Of a stretch of DNA of 64,000 bases, positions 47,503 to 57,076 are shown piece by piece. Below the pieces are notes generated by a model, which did no database searches, was not told the origin of the DNA, and saw nothing but the letters and a program-made list of their open reading frames with translations. The stretch's first letter is position 1; every line of letters begins with the position of its first letter. The DNA lies in assembly GCF_902506165.1 (NCBI RefSeq), contig NZ_LR733817.1:1410255-1474254 (forward strand). The letters run 5' to 3'. Made by a program: the position numbers and the translations under genes. This stretch comes from Bosea sp. 29B (GTDB lineage Bacteria; Pseudomonadota; Alphaproteobacteria; Rhizobiales; Beijerinckiaceae).

Positions 47503-48540
47503 ATGAAGACCAGGGCCGCACGGGCACATCAGGGTTCGGTATCGCTCACCACGGTCGCGGAGGATACCGGCGTCTCGATCTCGACCGTCTCGCGCATCGT
47601 CAACGGCGAGAGCGGGCGGGCCTCCCCCGAAACCGTGGCGCGCGTCGAAGAATCGATCGCAAGGCTGGGCTACCGGCCGAACCCGGTCGGCCGGGCGTTG
47701 CGCCAGCGCGCCAGCCGGGTCGTGGCGATGCTCTCGCCCAATCTCGACAACCCGGCCATGGCGGCGATCGCGGTCTCGACCGAGGCGGCATTGCGGGCCG
47801 CCGGCTACGTCATGATCCTCTGCGACACCCATGACCGCGCCGAGCTGCAGGACGATTATCTGCGGGCGATGCGCGAGCAGTTCGTAGCCGGCTATGTGAT
47901 GGTCAGCGCTGTGCGCAGCCGCGGACTCGAGGAAACGCTGCAACGCGGCGACCCGATGGTCTTCGTCGCGCGACACAACCCGCTCGGCGGCGGCGCCTAT
48001 GTCGGCATCGACAACCGCGCCGCCGGCGCCGATGCCGCCGACTTTATGCTGGCGCGCGGCATCGAGCGCCCGGCCGTGCTGATGGCGGCTCAGAACGTGT
48101 CGAGCACGCAGGAGCGCGCCGCCGGCTTCATCGACCGCCTCGTCGCACGCGGCGTGCCGGAAGACGCGATCCGGCGCGCCAGCGGTCCCGGCCTGTCGCA
48201 TATCGAGATCGGCTATGCCGCCGCCAAAGCGCTGGTTCAGCAGGGCGGCTGGCCACAGGGGGCGCTCTGCGTCAGCGATCTGATCGCCTATGGCGCCTAT
48301 CGGCTCGCAGTCGAGAATGATGTGCCGATCCCGCAGCGCTGCACGCTGGTCGGCGTCGACGGCAATGCGCTCAACCACTGGATCGCGCCCTGGCTGACCT
48401 CGATCCGCATCCCCTATGAGAGCTTCGGCGGGCATGTCGTCGCCCAGTTGGAATCGCTCTGGAGCGGTGAACCGACGTCAGAGGTCCGCATCCCGCATGA
48501 GCCGCCAATGGTCGGGCTCGCACAGAAGGCAACGGCATGA
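47503..48540 (+). CDS. LacI-family transcriptional repressor
   Basis: A 345-residue repressor. The N-terminal helix-turn-helix is SLTTVAEDTGVSISTVSRIV (residues 14-33) with a hinge-helix segment VGRALRQRASRVVAM; the ligand domain has the LacI/periplasmic-binding fold (CVSDLIAYGAYRLA, LVGVDG). It faces the importer operon across the palindromic operator. Its stop overlaps the cupin gene start (ATGA). The inducer is likely the alpha-glucoside or a product of the GH31 enzyme. Confidence 0.92.
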   Translation: MKTRAARAHQGSVSLTTVAEDTGVSISTVSRIVNGESGRASPETVARVEESIARLGYRPNPVGRALRQRASRVVAMLSPNLDNPAMAAIAVSTEAALRAAGYVMILCDTHDRAELQDDYLRAMREQFVAGYVMVSAVRSRGLEETLQRGDPMVFVARHNPLGGGAYVGIDNRAAGADAADFMLARGIERPAVLMAAQNVSSTQERAAGFIDRLVARGVPEDAIRRASGPGLSHIEIGYAAAKALVQQGGWPQGALCVSDLIAYGAYRLAVENDVPIPQRCTLVGVDGNALNHWIAPWLTSIRIPYESFGGHVVAQLESLWSGEPTSEVRIPHEPPMVGLAQKATA

Positions 48541-48917
48541 CCCTGCTCGACCATGAGACCCAGCCGCTCGAGCAATGGCGCGAGGGCGTGATGACGCTGA
48601 TGCGGGTCTCGGCGCTGGTGCGCTCGGCCCAGCTCTGCATCTTCGAGCAATTCTGCGACCCTGGCCTCGGCGCTCCCCTCCATCTCCACGCCGTCGAGGA
48701 GGTGCTGGAAGTGATGGAAGGCGAAGCCGAGATCACGCTACGCGGCGAGAGCCTGATCCTGCGTGCCAACCAGTCGATCGTGATCCCGGCCGGTGCCCGG
48801 CACGGCTTCCGCAATATCGGCAGCGGCATCCTCAAGGTCCGCGCCACCCTCGCCTCGCCGATCTTCGAGGCGAGTTATGACGACCGTGCCGAGCAGTCGC
48901 GGCGCTGGATTCCCTGA
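48537..48917 (+). CDS. Small cupin-domain protein
   Basis: A 126-residue single-domain cupin. The two motifs are PLHLHAVEEVLEVMEGEAEI and the later IPAGARHGFRNIG, with three metal-binding candidates (His/His/Glu). Coupled to the repressor gene by overlap. Small cupins often are sugar epimerases/mutarotases or ligand sensors; no function is assigned beyond that. Confidence 0.82.
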   Translation: MTLLDHETQPLEQWREGVMTLMRVSALVRSAQLCIFEQFCDPGLGAPLHLHAVEEVLEVMEGEAEITLRGESLILRANQSIVIPAGARHGFRNIGSGILKVRATLASPIFEASYDDRAEQSRRWIP

Positions 48918-49004
48918 CGCGGGCAGGTTCTGAACAGCCAGCTACAGTCCTGGCCCTTCAGTCATGCTACAAAACTCTCGTCCTGTCGCAACGAGGGATG
49001 GCCG

Positions 49005-50279
49005 ATGAGCGGACCGCATCATGTCGTGGTGATCGGCGGCGGCTTCGCCGGATTGGAGACCGTGCATCGTCTCGCCGGCGCGGATGTCCGCATCACCATC
49101 GTCGACCGGCGTAATCACCATCTCTTCCAGCCCCTGCTCTACCAGGTCGCCACCGCCTCGCTCGCCACCTCCGAGATCGCCTGGCCGATCCGGCATCTGT
49201 TCCGGCGCCGCGACGATGTCACCACGCTGCTCGCCGAGGTGGCCGGCATCGACACTACCAGACGCGAGGTCGCGCTCTCGACCGGCGAGATCCTGCCTTA
49301 CGACACGCTCGTCATCGCCACCGGCGCGACCCATGCCTATTTCGGCCATGACGACTGGGAGCCCTACGCACCCGGCCTGAAGACGCTGGAAGACGCGACC
49401 ACGATCCGCCGCCGCATTCTCACTGCCTTCGAGCGTGCCGAGGCGGAGGCCGATCCCGAACGTCGCGCGGCGCTGCTGACCTTCGTCGTCATCGGCGCCG
49501 GCCCGACCGGCGTCGAGCTCGCCGGCACCATTGCGGAACTGGCGCACGCCACCCTGCCGAAGGAGTTCCGCCGGATCGATACGCGCGTGACGCGTGTCGT
49601 GCTGGTCGAAGCGGGGCCGCGCATCCTGCCGAGCTTCGACGCTGACCTCGCAGCCTATGCGCATCACGAATTGCAGCGCATCGGCGTTGAGGTCCGCACC
49701 GGCGCGCCCGTCACCGCCTGCACGCCGGATGGCGTCGTGATCGGCGAGGAGCCCTTGCCCGCGGCGACGGTGATCTGGGCCGCGGGCGTGCGTGCCTCGC
49801 CGGCCGGTGCCTGGCTCGCTGCGCCCATGGACCGCGCCGGCCGCGTCGAGGTCGAGCCCGATCTCAGCGTGCCCGGCCACCCGGAGGTCTTCGTGATCGG
49901 CGACACCGCCATGGTCAGGGACCAGGACGGCAAGCCCGTGCCCGGCATCGCCCCCGCCGCCAAGCAGCAGGGCCGCCATGTCGCTGCGACGATCAAGCGC
50001 CGGCTCGCCGGCGACAAGGCGCCGCGCCCCTTCGCCTACAGCCATGCCGGCAGCCTCGCCACCGTCGGCAAGCGCGTCGCCATCATCGATTTCGGCCGGG
50101 TGAAGCTGAAGGGCTGGCTCGCCTGGTGGCTCTGGGGGCTGGCGCACATCTACTTCCTGATCGGCGTGCGCAACCGGCTCAGCGTCGCCCTGAGCTGGCT
50201 ATGGATCCATGCACGCGACCAGCGCAGCGCCAGGCTGATCACCCAGCGCGACGTGAAGCAGCCGGGTGGCAGGAGCTGA
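49005..50279 (+). CDS. Type II NADH dehydrogenase (NDH-2)
   Basis: A 424-residue flavoprotein. FAD-binding VVIGGGFAGLETV is at residues 8-20, and the NADH site VVIGAGPTGVELAGTIAELA at about 161-180. The FLIGVRNRLSVALSWLW stretch near the C-terminus (about 383-400) is the amphipathic membrane anchor, as in NDH-2. It oxidises NADH and reduces quinone at the inner face of the cytoplasmic membrane without proton pumping. Monocistronic, 87 bp after the cupin gene. The end has SARLITQRDVKQ and is arginine-rich. Confidence 0.9.
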   Translation: MSGPHHVVVIGGGFAGLETVHRLAGADVRITIVDRRNHHLFQPLLYQVATASLATSEIAWPIRHLFRRRDDVTTLLAEVAGIDTTRREVALSTGEILPYDTLVIATGATHAYFGHDDWEPYAPGLKTLEDATTIRRRILTAFERAEAEADPERRAALLTFVVIGAGPTGVELAGTIAELAHATLPKEFRRIDTRVTRVVLVEAGPRILPSFDADLAAYAHHELQRIGVEVRTGAPVTACTPDGVVIGEEPLPAATVIWAAGVRASPAGAWLAAPMDRAGRVEVEPDLSVPGHPEVFVIGDTAMVRDQDGKPVPGIAPAAKQQGRHVAATIKRRLAGDKAPRPFAYSHAGSLATVGKRVAIIDFGRVKLKGWLAWWLWGLAHIYFLIGVRNRLSVALSWLWIHARDQRSARLITQRDVKQPGGRS

Positions 50280-50343
50280 CAGGCGTCATGCTTGGGTTTG
50301 ACCCGAGCATCTCATGCCGGAGGAGGCTCCGGTCGTTGCCATG

Positions 50344-50394
50344 TTGTCATGAGATTCTCGGTTCTACGCTTCGCTTCGCCCGAGAATGACAACC
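50344..50394. repeat. Intergenic hairpin repeat (GTTGTCAT...ATGACAAC)
   Basis: GTTGTCAT-GAG-ATTCTCGG pairs with CCCGAGAATGACAAC around a TTCTACGCTTCGCTTCG loop, with a 3- to 4-base bulge. It closes the gap between the NDH-2 gene and the convergent pgi gene and should terminate both. Its outer GTCAT/ATGAC ends resemble the elements at 34491 and 61991. Confidence 0.65.
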
Positions 50395-50398
50395 CCGC

Positions 50399-52027
50399 CT
50401 AACGCCCGGTCAGATAGCGCGCCAGCCCCGCCGTCGAGGCGTCATGCGCCTCGGCAGGCGCCTTGCCCTCGATCACCGGTAGCAGCGCCGTGGCCAGCTC
50501 CTTGCCGAGCTCGACGCCCCATTGGTCGAAGGCGTTGATGTCGAACACTGCCGCCTCGACGAAGACGCGATGCTCATAGAGCGCGATGAGCCGTCCGAGC
50601 GTGAACGGGTCGAGCTTGCGATAGGCGATGGTCACGCTCGGCCGGTTGCCGGGGAAGACCTTGTGCGGCGCGAGCTGCTCGACCGCCTCCGGCGACAGCC
50701 CCTGCTTCACCAACTGCGCCTTCGCCTCCTCCAGCGTGCGGCCCTTCATCATCGCCTCGCTCTGGGCGAGGCAATTGGCGAGCAGCAGGCGATGCTGATG
50801 GGCGAGCTCCGGCTCGTGCCCCTCGGCTGCGACCATGAACTCGCAAGGGATGATATCGGTGCCCTGGTGCAGCAGCTGGAAGAAGGCGTGCTGGCCATTG
50901 GTGCCGGGCTCGCCCCAGACCAGCGGCCCGGTCGGCCGCGTCACCGCCCCGCCGGCCTTGTGCACGCGCTTGCCGTTCGACTCCATGTCGAGCTGCTGCA
51001 GATAGGCCGGCAGCCGCGCCAGACGCTGATCATAGGGCAGGACCGCACGGGCCGGGTAGCCGCAGCTCTCGCGATGCCAGAGCCCGATCAGGCCGAACAG
51101 CACCGGCAGGTTCTTGTCGAGCGGCGCGGTGCGGAAATGCTCGTCCATAGCATGCGCACCGGCAAGGAAGGCGCGGAAATTCTCGGGGCCGATCGCGATC
51201 ATCACCGGCAGGCCGATCGCCGACCAGACCGAATAGCGCCCGCCGACCCAGTCCCAGAAACCGAAGATCCGGTCCGGCTGAATGCCGAAGGCCGCGACCT
51301 TGTCGAGCGCAGTCGAGACCGCGGCGAAGTGCTTGGCGACCGCATCTTCGCCGAGCGCTCCGGCAATCCAGCGCCGCGCCGTCGCGGCATTGGTCATGGT
51401 TTCGATCGTAGTGAAGGTTTTTGAGGCAACGATCACCAGCGTCTTCGCCGGGTCGAGCTTGGCCAGGGTATCGGCGATATGGGCGCCATCGACATTGGAG
51501 ACGTAATGCAGCCGCGGCCCGTCATGATAGGGCGCGAGCGCCAGCGTCGCCATCACGGGTCCCAGATCGGAGCCGCCGATGCCGATATTGACGACGTCGG
51601 TGAAGCGCTCGCCATCGGCAGCCGCGATCTTGCCGCTGCGGATGCCCTCGGCGAAGGCGGACATCCGCTCCAGAACAGCGTTCACCTCGGGCATGACGTC
51701 GACGCCATCGACCTTGATCGGCCGGTCGGACTGGTTGCGCAGCGCCGTATGCAGCACCGCGCGCCCTTCTGTCGTGTTGATCGGCTCGCCGGCGAACATC
51801 GCGTCGCGCTTGGCTTCGACATCGGCCGCCTCGGCGAGCGCCAGCAGCAGGTCGATGGTCTCAGGCGTCACCGCCGTCTTGGAATAGTCAAGCAGCAGGT
51901 CGTCGAGCCGGGCCGAAAAGCCGGAAAAGCGCTGCGGATCGGCAGCAAAGAGCTCGCGCAGATGCTGCGATACGGTTCGGGTGCGATGCGCGGCGAGATC
52001 CGCCCAGGCCTTCTCCAGCACGATCAT
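50399..52027 (-). CDS. pgi: Glucose-6-phosphate isomerase
   Basis: A 542-residue PGI, interconverting glucose-6-phosphate and fructose-6-phosphate in the cytoplasm. The first family signature is [12 protein letters not shown] with catalytic residues near [10 protein letters not shown]; the second is [20 protein letters not shown] followed by [17 protein letters not shown]-terminal KVFPGNRPS and an [11 protein letters not shown] helix complete it. The ATG at 52027 has GAGGAGA upstream; homologues start at about this point. Lone gene, 109 bp after the PfkB kinase gene. Confidence 0.96.
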   Translation of the reverse strand: MIVLEKAWADLAAHRTRTVSQHLRELFAADPQRFSGFSARLDDLLLDYSKTAVTPETIDLLLALAEAADVEAKRDAMFAGEPINTTEGRAVLHTALRNQSDRPIKVDGVDVMPEVNAVLERMSAFAEGIRSGKIAAADGERFTDVVNIGIGGSDLGPVMATLALAPYHDGPRLHYVSNVDGAHIADTLAKLDPAKTLVIVASKTFTTIETMTNAATARRWIAGALGEDAVAKHFAAVSTALDKVAAFGIQPDRIFGFWDWVGGRYSVWSAIGLPVMIAIGPENFRAFLAGAHAMDEHFRTAPLDKNLPVLFGLIGLWHRESCGYPARAVLPYDQRLARLPAYLQQLDMESNGKRVHKAGGAVTRPTGPLVWGEPGTNGQHAFFQLLHQGTDIIPCEFMVAAEGHEPELAHQHRLLLANCLAQSEAMMKGRTLEEAKAQLVKQGLSPEAVEQLAPHKVFPGNRPSVTIAYRKLDPFTLGRLIALYEHRVFVEAAVFDINAFDQWGVELGKELATALLPVIEGKAPAEAHDASTAGLARYLTGR

Positions 52028-52136
52028 TCTCCTCGATGCTTGCGAACGGCCGCGATGCGGCAAGCCGAGGTAGCATATCGATAGCGGCGAGGTCACGGCG
52101 GCAGCCGAGCAGGACGGGCGTGCAGAAGGAGGAGCG

Positions 52137-53090
52137 TCAGCCCGAACGGGCGAGTTCCGCTTCTATCTCTACCGCTTTCGGCAGATCGGCTCCGCGGCGA
52201 GCGACTGTGATGGACGCGGCGGCCGCGGCGTAGTTCATCGCGTCACCCAACGCCCCCCGATCAAGCGTAGCGATGCCTTCAAGGCTGAGCCGATCCGTTC
52301 GCGAGAGCCGCGCCAGCAAAGCGGCATGAAAGCTGTCGCCGGCGCCCACCGTGTCACGAACATCGACCATCTTGGCCTGCAGTTCGACCTCGCCATCCGC
52401 GCAGAAGCCAAGTGCTCCTTCCGCCCCACGCGTGATCACCACCAGCTTTGCACCGAGCCCGAGCCAATAGGCCGCCGCTTCCTGCAGAGACAGCGTCCCA
52501 CCCCAGGCGATGCGGACATCCTCCTCGCTCGCCTTGATAATGGTCGCGCTGCGGTAGAAGCGCTCGGCCGCACGCGCCCACAGCGCCATGTCCGGCACCA
52601 CGCTCGGCCGCAGGTTCGGATCGACGCTGATCACGAGCCGGCCATGCTCGCGCTCCGCCAAAAGAGCGAGCGTCGCGCCGGTCGGCTCGACCGCCATGCT
52701 GTAGGAGCCGAAGCTGAGCCCACGCACCTGCGGCGGCAGCGCGGCCGGCAGGTCGGCCGGCATCAGGAAGCGATCGGCCGCGCCCTCGCCATGAAAACCG
52801 TAGCTCGGCTGCCCGTCCGCTCCCGTCGCGACGGCCGATATCGTCGAGAGCCGGTCGCTGCGGACGATGAAACGGGGATCGACGCCTTCCTGCCGCAGCC
52901 GCTCCGTCAGCATCGCGCCGATACCGTCGCGCGAGATCGCGCCGAGATAGCCCACTGGCAGGCCGAGCCGCGCCAGGCCGATCGCGACATTGAAAGGCGA
53001 ACCGCCGGCCACGGCGCGCCCGGCCATCTCAGCGCCCTCGGGCGGATCGAGGAAAAGATCGACCAGCGCCTCGCCGCAGACCAGGATCAT
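52137..53090 (-). CDS. PfkB-family carbohydrate kinase (fructokinase-like)
   Basis: A 317-residue sugar kinase of the ribokinase superfamily. It has the N-terminal [15 protein letters not shown] substrate motif at about residues 29-43 and the C-terminal [17 protein letters not shown] with catalytic Asp. The pattern [13 protein letters not shown] is that of fructokinases. Its start overlaps the stop of the IclR gene. With pgi next to it, fructose entry into glycolysis is a good inference. Confidence 0.88.
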   Translation of the reverse strand: MILVCGEALVDLFLDPPEGAEMAGRAVAGGSPFNVAIGLARLGLPVGYLGAISRDGIGAMLTERLRQEGVDPRFIVRSDRLSTISAVATGADGQPSYGFHGEGAADRFLMPADLPAALPPQVRGLSFGSYSMAVEPTGATLALLAEREHGRLVISVDPNLRPSVVPDMALWARAAERFYRSATIIKASEEDVRIAWGGTLSLQEAAAYWLGLGAKLVVITRGAEGALGFCADGEVELQAKMVDVRDTVGAGDSFHAALLARLSRTDRLSLEGIATLDRGALGDAMNYAAAAASITVARRGADLPKAVEIEAELARSG

Positions 53091-53896
53091 GCCACCGCAC
53101 TCAGGCTGCGCGAGGGATGGCGCAGGGCCGTGTCGAACGGATTGAGCATCGCGCCCAGCGTCGCGGCTTCGGCCTTGAGGATGGCAACGACACCGGGCAA
53201 GCGCTCGGGCCGAAGACGATCCGCCAGCGTGCCGACGCTGAGCGCAGCGACGGCGCGTCCCTGCGCATCGAAGACCGGCACGCCCAGGCCCGCCATGCCC
53301 GGGATCAGCCCGGTGTTGAGATTGACCCAGCCTTGCGCGCGAGCCTTCTCCAGCTCGACCCGCAGCGCCGCCTCGTCGAGAAAGCCGCGATCGAGCAGGC
53401 GCGGTACATTGAAGCGGATCACCGCCTCGCGCTCGGCCTCGGGCAGATGGGCGAGGATCGCGAGACTTCCCTGCCCCAGCCCGAGCGGCACCTTGCCGCC
53501 GATGTCGCCGGTGAAGGAGCGGATCGGGAACGGCCCCTCGATCCGGTCGAGGCAGACGGCTTCATAGCCGTTGCGCACCAGCAGGAAGATCGTATCGGTC
53601 AGCGTCGCCGAGAGGCGCAGCAGCACCGGCTTGGCAAGGTCGCGCAGACCGTCGGCATGGCCGGCGCGCGCCGCCAGCACGAAGAAGTCGAGCGCCAGCC
53701 GGTAGCGCTTGCCGACCTGCTCGACGAAGCCCTCGGCGGCGAGGTCCTGCAAGGCGCGATGCGCCGTCGGCTGGCTGCAGCCGGCCTGTTCGGCGAGGTC
53801 CTTCAGGCGGATGCCGCCGGCGTCGGCCGCCCCGACCAGACGCAGCAGGCCGAGCGCGCGGCGTAGGCTGGAGAGAGGCTCGACAGAATCGGTCAT
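53087..53896 (-). CDS. IclR-family transcriptional regulator
   Basis: A 269-residue regulator. Winged helix at about residues 15-72 (IRLKDLAEQAGCSQPTAHRAL) and effector domain (FLLVRNGYEAVCLDRIEGPF, AALSVGTLADRL). It is coupled to the PfkB gene but its divergent neighbour is the 54075-60709 operon. Two 19-bp dyads in the gap could serve either direction. Local order and divergent placement suggest it regulates the importer-dehydrogenase operon. Confidence 0.9.
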   Translation of the reverse strand: MTDSVEPLSSLRRALGLLRLVGAADAGGIRLKDLAEQAGCSQPTAHRALQDLAAEGFVEQVGKRYRLALDFFVLAARAGHADGLRDLAKPVLLRLSATLTDTIFLLVRNGYEAVCLDRIEGPFPIRSFTGDIGGKVPLGLGQGSLAILAHLPEAEREAVIRFNVPRLLDRGFLDEAALRVELEKARAQGWVNLNTGLIPGMAGLGVPVFDAQGRAVAALSVGTLADRLRPERLPGVVAILKAEAATLGAMLNPFDTALRHPSRSLSAVA

Positions 53897-53933
53897 CCGC
53901 TCACGCTAATCCCTTCCGGGTAGCGTCGCAATA

Positions 53934-54000
53934 AATTTCATATATAGGAATTTATAAGATAAAAATTCTCACATATGGAATTATTCGTTGACGAAATTCC
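53934..54000. promoter_or_regulatory. Paired IclR-type dyads in an AT-rich divergent promoter
   Basis: AATTT-N9-GAATT (53934-53952) and AATTC-N9-GAATT (53964-53982) are 19-bp dyads 30 bp apart, and a further half AATTCC lies at 53995-54000. They occupy the AT-rich patch between the IclR gene and the rightward operon, the least GC-rich DNA in the region. Same-face phasing fits cooperative binding. Confidence 0.62.
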
Positions 54001-54074
54001 ACCACTCCGGCTTCTGGACGCACGAGGGCAAAAGACCCCGATGAGTGGGCGGGGCGAGCCAAGCGGGAGAGGTC

Positions 54075-55130
54075 ATGGGCTTCCTGACGCTAGAGAAGCT
54101 GAGCAAGATCTACGGCGATTTCGCCGCGGCTCGCGACATCGACCTCAGCATTGCCAAGGGCGAGTTCGTCTCGCTGCTCGGCCCCTCAGGCTGCGGCAAG
54201 ACCACGACGCTGCAGATGATCGCCGGCCTGGTCGAGCCGACCACCGGCACGATCACGCTTGATGGCCGCGACATCACCCGCGAGACGCCCAACAAGCGCG
54301 GCCTCGGCATCGTCTTCCAGAGCTACGCGCTGTTTCCGCACATGACGGTGGCGCAGAACGTCGCCTTCGGCCTGGAGATGCGCAAAGTCGCCAAGGCAGA
54401 GCGCGACGAGCGCGTCGCGACGATGCTCGGCCTCGTCCATCTCGGCGGCTTTTCCGAGCGCTATCCGCGCCAGCTCTCCGGCGGCCAGCGCCAGCGCGTC
54501 GCCATCGCCCGCGCCCTCGTCATCCAGCCGCCGGTGCTGCTGCTCGACGAGCCGCTGTCCAATCTCGACGCCAAACTGCGCGAGGAGATGCAGTTCGAAC
54601 TGCGCCGCATCCAGCAGCGCGTCGGCACCACCACGATCATGGTGACGCACGACCAGGCCGAAGCGCTCTCGATCAGCGACCGCGTCGTGGTGATGGAGCA
54701 GGGCCGGATGACGCAGGTCGATGCGCCCTACAAGCTCTACGAGAACCCGGCGACGCCGTTCATTTCCACCTTCGTCGGCAAGATGAACCGGCTGGAGGGC
54801 GTCTGGCGCAAGGCCACCGTGGAGGTCGCCGGTCTTGCCCTGCCGGCGCAAGCCAGCGGCCTTCAAGAAGGACAGGCGATCGCGTTCTCGATCCGGCCGG
54901 AGAAGATCGCGCTGAAGCCGGCAGGGCAAGGCCGGCTCGACGGTACCATCGCTAATCGCTTCTTCCTCGGCGGCTCCTGGCTGTTCACGGTCGAGACCGC
55001 GGCGGGCGCCATCCTGGTCTCGGCACCGAACGACGGCGAGGAGCCGGCCCGCGAGGGCGCCAGAGTCGCGCTCGACTGGGCCCTGGCGAGCCTGCGCATC
55101 GAGCCGCTCAAGCAGGGAGCGGCGGCATGA
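54075..55130 (+). CDS. Polyamine/opine-type ABC importer, ATP-binding protein (PotA-like)
   Basis: A 351-residue ATPase with Walker A GPSGCGKT, signature [15 protein letters not shown], Walker B LLDEPLSNLD and a C-terminal TOBE domain (RLDGTIANRFFLGGSWLF). This is the PotA/FbpC/CysA group. ATG 54075 follows GGGAGAGGTC. First gene of the rightward operon, coupled by ATGA to the permease gene. Together with two permeases and a PotD-like binding protein it forms a spermidine/putrescine/opine-type importer. Confidence 0.92.
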   Translation: MGFLTLEKLSKIYGDFAAARDIDLSIAKGEFVSLLGPSGCGKTTTLQMIAGLVEPTTGTITLDGRDITRETPNKRGLGIVFQSYALFPHMTVAQNVAFGLEMRKVAKAERDERVATMLGLVHLGGFSERYPRQLSGGQRQRVAIARALVIQPPVLLLDEPLSNLDAKLREEMQFELRRIQQRVGTTTIMVTHDQAEALSISDRVVVMEQGRMTQVDAPYKLYENPATPFISTFVGKMNRLEGVWRKATVEVAGLALPAQASGLQEGQAIAFSIRPEKIALKPAGQGRLDGTIANRFFLGGSWLFTVETAAGAILVSAPNDGEEPAREGARVALDWALASLRIEPLKQGAAA

Positions 55131-55984
55131 GCGTCGGGCGCTCCGCGGCGACACCGTTCTGGCTCGCCGGGCCGGGCGCGCTGATCTTCATCGGGCTCAT
55201 CGTACTGCCGCTGGTGCTGACGGTGATCCTGTCCTTCCACGTCTACGACCACACGACCGGCATCAAGAACGAATTCACGCTGGCCCATTACGCGGCGGTG
55301 TTCTCGGACGACTACTATCTCGGCATCTTCTGGCGCACGCTGCGACTCGCCGCGCTGACCACATTGATCTGCGCCGTCATCGGCGCGCCCGAGGCCTATA
55401 TCCTGTCGCGGATGCGCGATCCCTGGCGCTCGGTCTTCCTCCTGGTGATCATCGGGCCGCTTCTGGTCTCGGTCGTCGTCCGCGCCTTCGGCTGGAGCAT
55501 GCTGCTCGGCTCGACCGGTCTGGTGAACCAGGCGCTGCAGGGGCTCGGCTTCGAGAATGTGCGCCTGCTCTACACCGAGGCCGCGATCGTCATCGCGCTC
55601 GTCCACGTCATGCTGCCCTTCATGGTGATCCCGGTCTGGACCGCGCTGCAGAAGCTCGATCCAATGGTCGAGGCCGCCGCCTGGAGCCTTGGCGCCTCGC
55701 ATTTCACCGCCTTGCGCCGGGTCGTGCTGCCGCAGGTCTCGCTCGGCATGCTTTCGGGCAGCCTGATCGTCTTCGGCCTTTCGGCCTCGGCCTTCGCCAT
55801 TCCCGGCCTGCTCGGCGGGCGCCGGCTCAAGATGGCAGCGACTTTGGTCTACGACGAATACATGCACGAGCTGAATTGGCCGCTCGGCGCGACGATCGCG
55901 ATCATCGTCCTCGCCGCCAACCTCGTGATCATGCTGGCCTATAACCGCGTCATCGAGACGCGCGCCCGCAAGGCTTTGGGGTGA
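55127..55984 (+). CDS. Polyamine/opine-type ABC importer, permease 1 (PotB-like)
   Basis: A 285-residue membrane protein with six helices. The contact loop is VEAAAWSLGASHFTALRRVVLP at about residues 183-204, characteristic of PotB/ModB-like permeases. The first and third helices flank a periplasmic segment TTGIKNEFTLAHYAAVF. Its stop overlaps the GTG of the next permease. Confidence 0.91.
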   Translation: MSVGRSAATPFWLAGPGALIFIGLIVLPLVLTVILSFHVYDHTTGIKNEFTLAHYAAVFSDDYYLGIFWRTLRLAALTTLICAVIGAPEAYILSRMRDPWRSVFLLVIIGPLLVSVVVRAFGWSMLLGSTGLVNQALQGLGFENVRLLYTEAAIVIALVHVMLPFMVIPVWTALQKLDPMVEAAAWSLGASHFTALRRVVLPQVSLGMLSGSLIVFGLSASAFAIPGLLGGRRLKMAATLVYDEYMHELNWPLGATIAIIVLAANLVIMLAYNRVIETRARKALG

Positions 55985-56784
55985 GCCCGATGCAGAAGAA
56001 TGGCCCCGTCGCGCTCCTCTTCCATACGCTGATCGTCAGCTTCGTGCTGGCGCCACTCGTCGTGATCTGCCTCGTCGCCTTCACGCCGGAGAACACGCTC
56101 TCGATCCCGACCACCAGCTTCTCGCTGCGCTGGTTCAAGGCGATCTTCGAGCATCCCGATTTCGTCGCCTCCTTCGTCAACAGCCTCTGGCTGGCGAGCC
56201 TCGCCGCGACGCTCTCGGTCGCGATCTCGGTGCCGGCGGCGCTCGCCATCGACCGCTACGAGTTTCCCGGCCGCAACGCACTGAACGCGCTCTTCCTCTC
56301 GCCGCTGATCATCCCGCATCTCGTGCTCGGCGTCGCTTTCCTGCGGCTCTTCGCGCTGATCGGCGCAACCGGCAGCTTCGCCTGGCTCGTCGTGTGCCAT
56401 GTCGTGGTGATCACCCCCTATGTGCTGAGGCTGGTGATGGCGGCCTTCACCGGGCTCGACCGCTCGGCCGAGCAGGCGGCGATGACGCTCGGCGCCTCGC
56501 ATTGGACGGTGTTCCGCCGCGTCACCGCGCCGATGATCCTGCCCGGCATCACCGGCGGCTGGCTGCTCGCCTTCATCAACAGCTTCGACGAGCTGACCAT
56601 GTCGATCTTCGTGACCTCACCGCAGACGGTGACCCTGCCGGTGCGGATGTACATGTACGCGACTGAATCCATCGATCCCATGATGGCCGCGGTCTCGGCG
56701 CTGATGATCGCACTCACCGCCGCCGCCATGCTGGTGCTCGACCGCGCCTTCGGCCTCGACAAGATCCTGGTCGGGCAGAAGTGA
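55981..56784 (+). CDS. Polyamine/opine-type ABC importer, permease 2 (PotC-like)
   Basis: A 267-residue membrane protein starting with GTG at 55981, coupled to permease 1. RWFKAIFEHPDFVASFVNSL and the contact loop RSAEQAAMTLGASHWTVFRRV (about 160-180) are PotC landmarks; FINSFDELTMSIFVTSPQT is a typical C-terminal segment. Heterodimer partner of permease 1. The next ORF starts 1 bp after its stop. Confidence 0.91.
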   Translation: MSPMQKNGPVALLFHTLIVSFVLAPLVVICLVAFTPENTLSIPTTSFSLRWFKAIFEHPDFVASFVNSLWLASLAATLSVAISVPAALAIDRYEFPGRNALNALFLSPLIIPHLVLGVAFLRLFALIGATGSFAWLVVCHVVVITPYVLRLVMAAFTGLDRSAEQAAMTLGASHWTVFRRVTAPMILPGITGGWLLAFINSFDELTMSIFVTSPQTVTLPVRMYMYATESIDPMMAAVSALMIALTAAAMLVLDRAFGLDKILVGQK

Positions 56785-56785
56785 C

Positions 56786-57076
56786 ATGCCGCTCCTGCAT
56801 CGCATCGTCCGTACCGACCACCCGGCCATCCCCTTCACCCTCGACGGCGTCGCTTGCGAGGGCCGCGCCGGCGACACCGTGCTGACCGCGATCCTCACCC
56901 AGACCGAGCGCCTGCGCCTTTCCGAGTTCACGGCCTCGCCGCGCGCCGGCTTCTGCCAGATGGGCGCCTGCCAGGATTGCTGGGTCGTGCTCGAAAGCGG
57001 CGAACGCCTGCGCGCCTGCTCGACGGCGCTGACCGCCGGCATGCGCATCGTCACGCGTCGCGCGAGGGCGGCATGA
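56786..57076 (+). CDS. Small [2Fe-2S] subunit of a three-subunit amino-acid dehydrogenase
   Basis: A 96-residue ferredoxin-like protein. Cysteines 57, 62, 65 and 78 give a C-x4-C-x2-C-x12-C plant-type cluster site (GFCQMGACQDCWV, then RLRACST). Small proteins of this kind are the gamma subunit of D-hydroxyproline dehydrogenases, the HcnA of hydrogen cyanide synthase and sarcosine-oxidase-like systems. Coupled directly to the FAD/NAD subunit gene. Membrane association with the respiratory chain is expected for the complex. Confidence 0.85.
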   Translation: MPLLHRIVRTDHPAIPFTLDGVACEGRAGDTVLTAILTQTERLRLSEFTASPRAGFCQMGACQDCWVVLESGERLRACSTALTAGMRIVTRRARAA

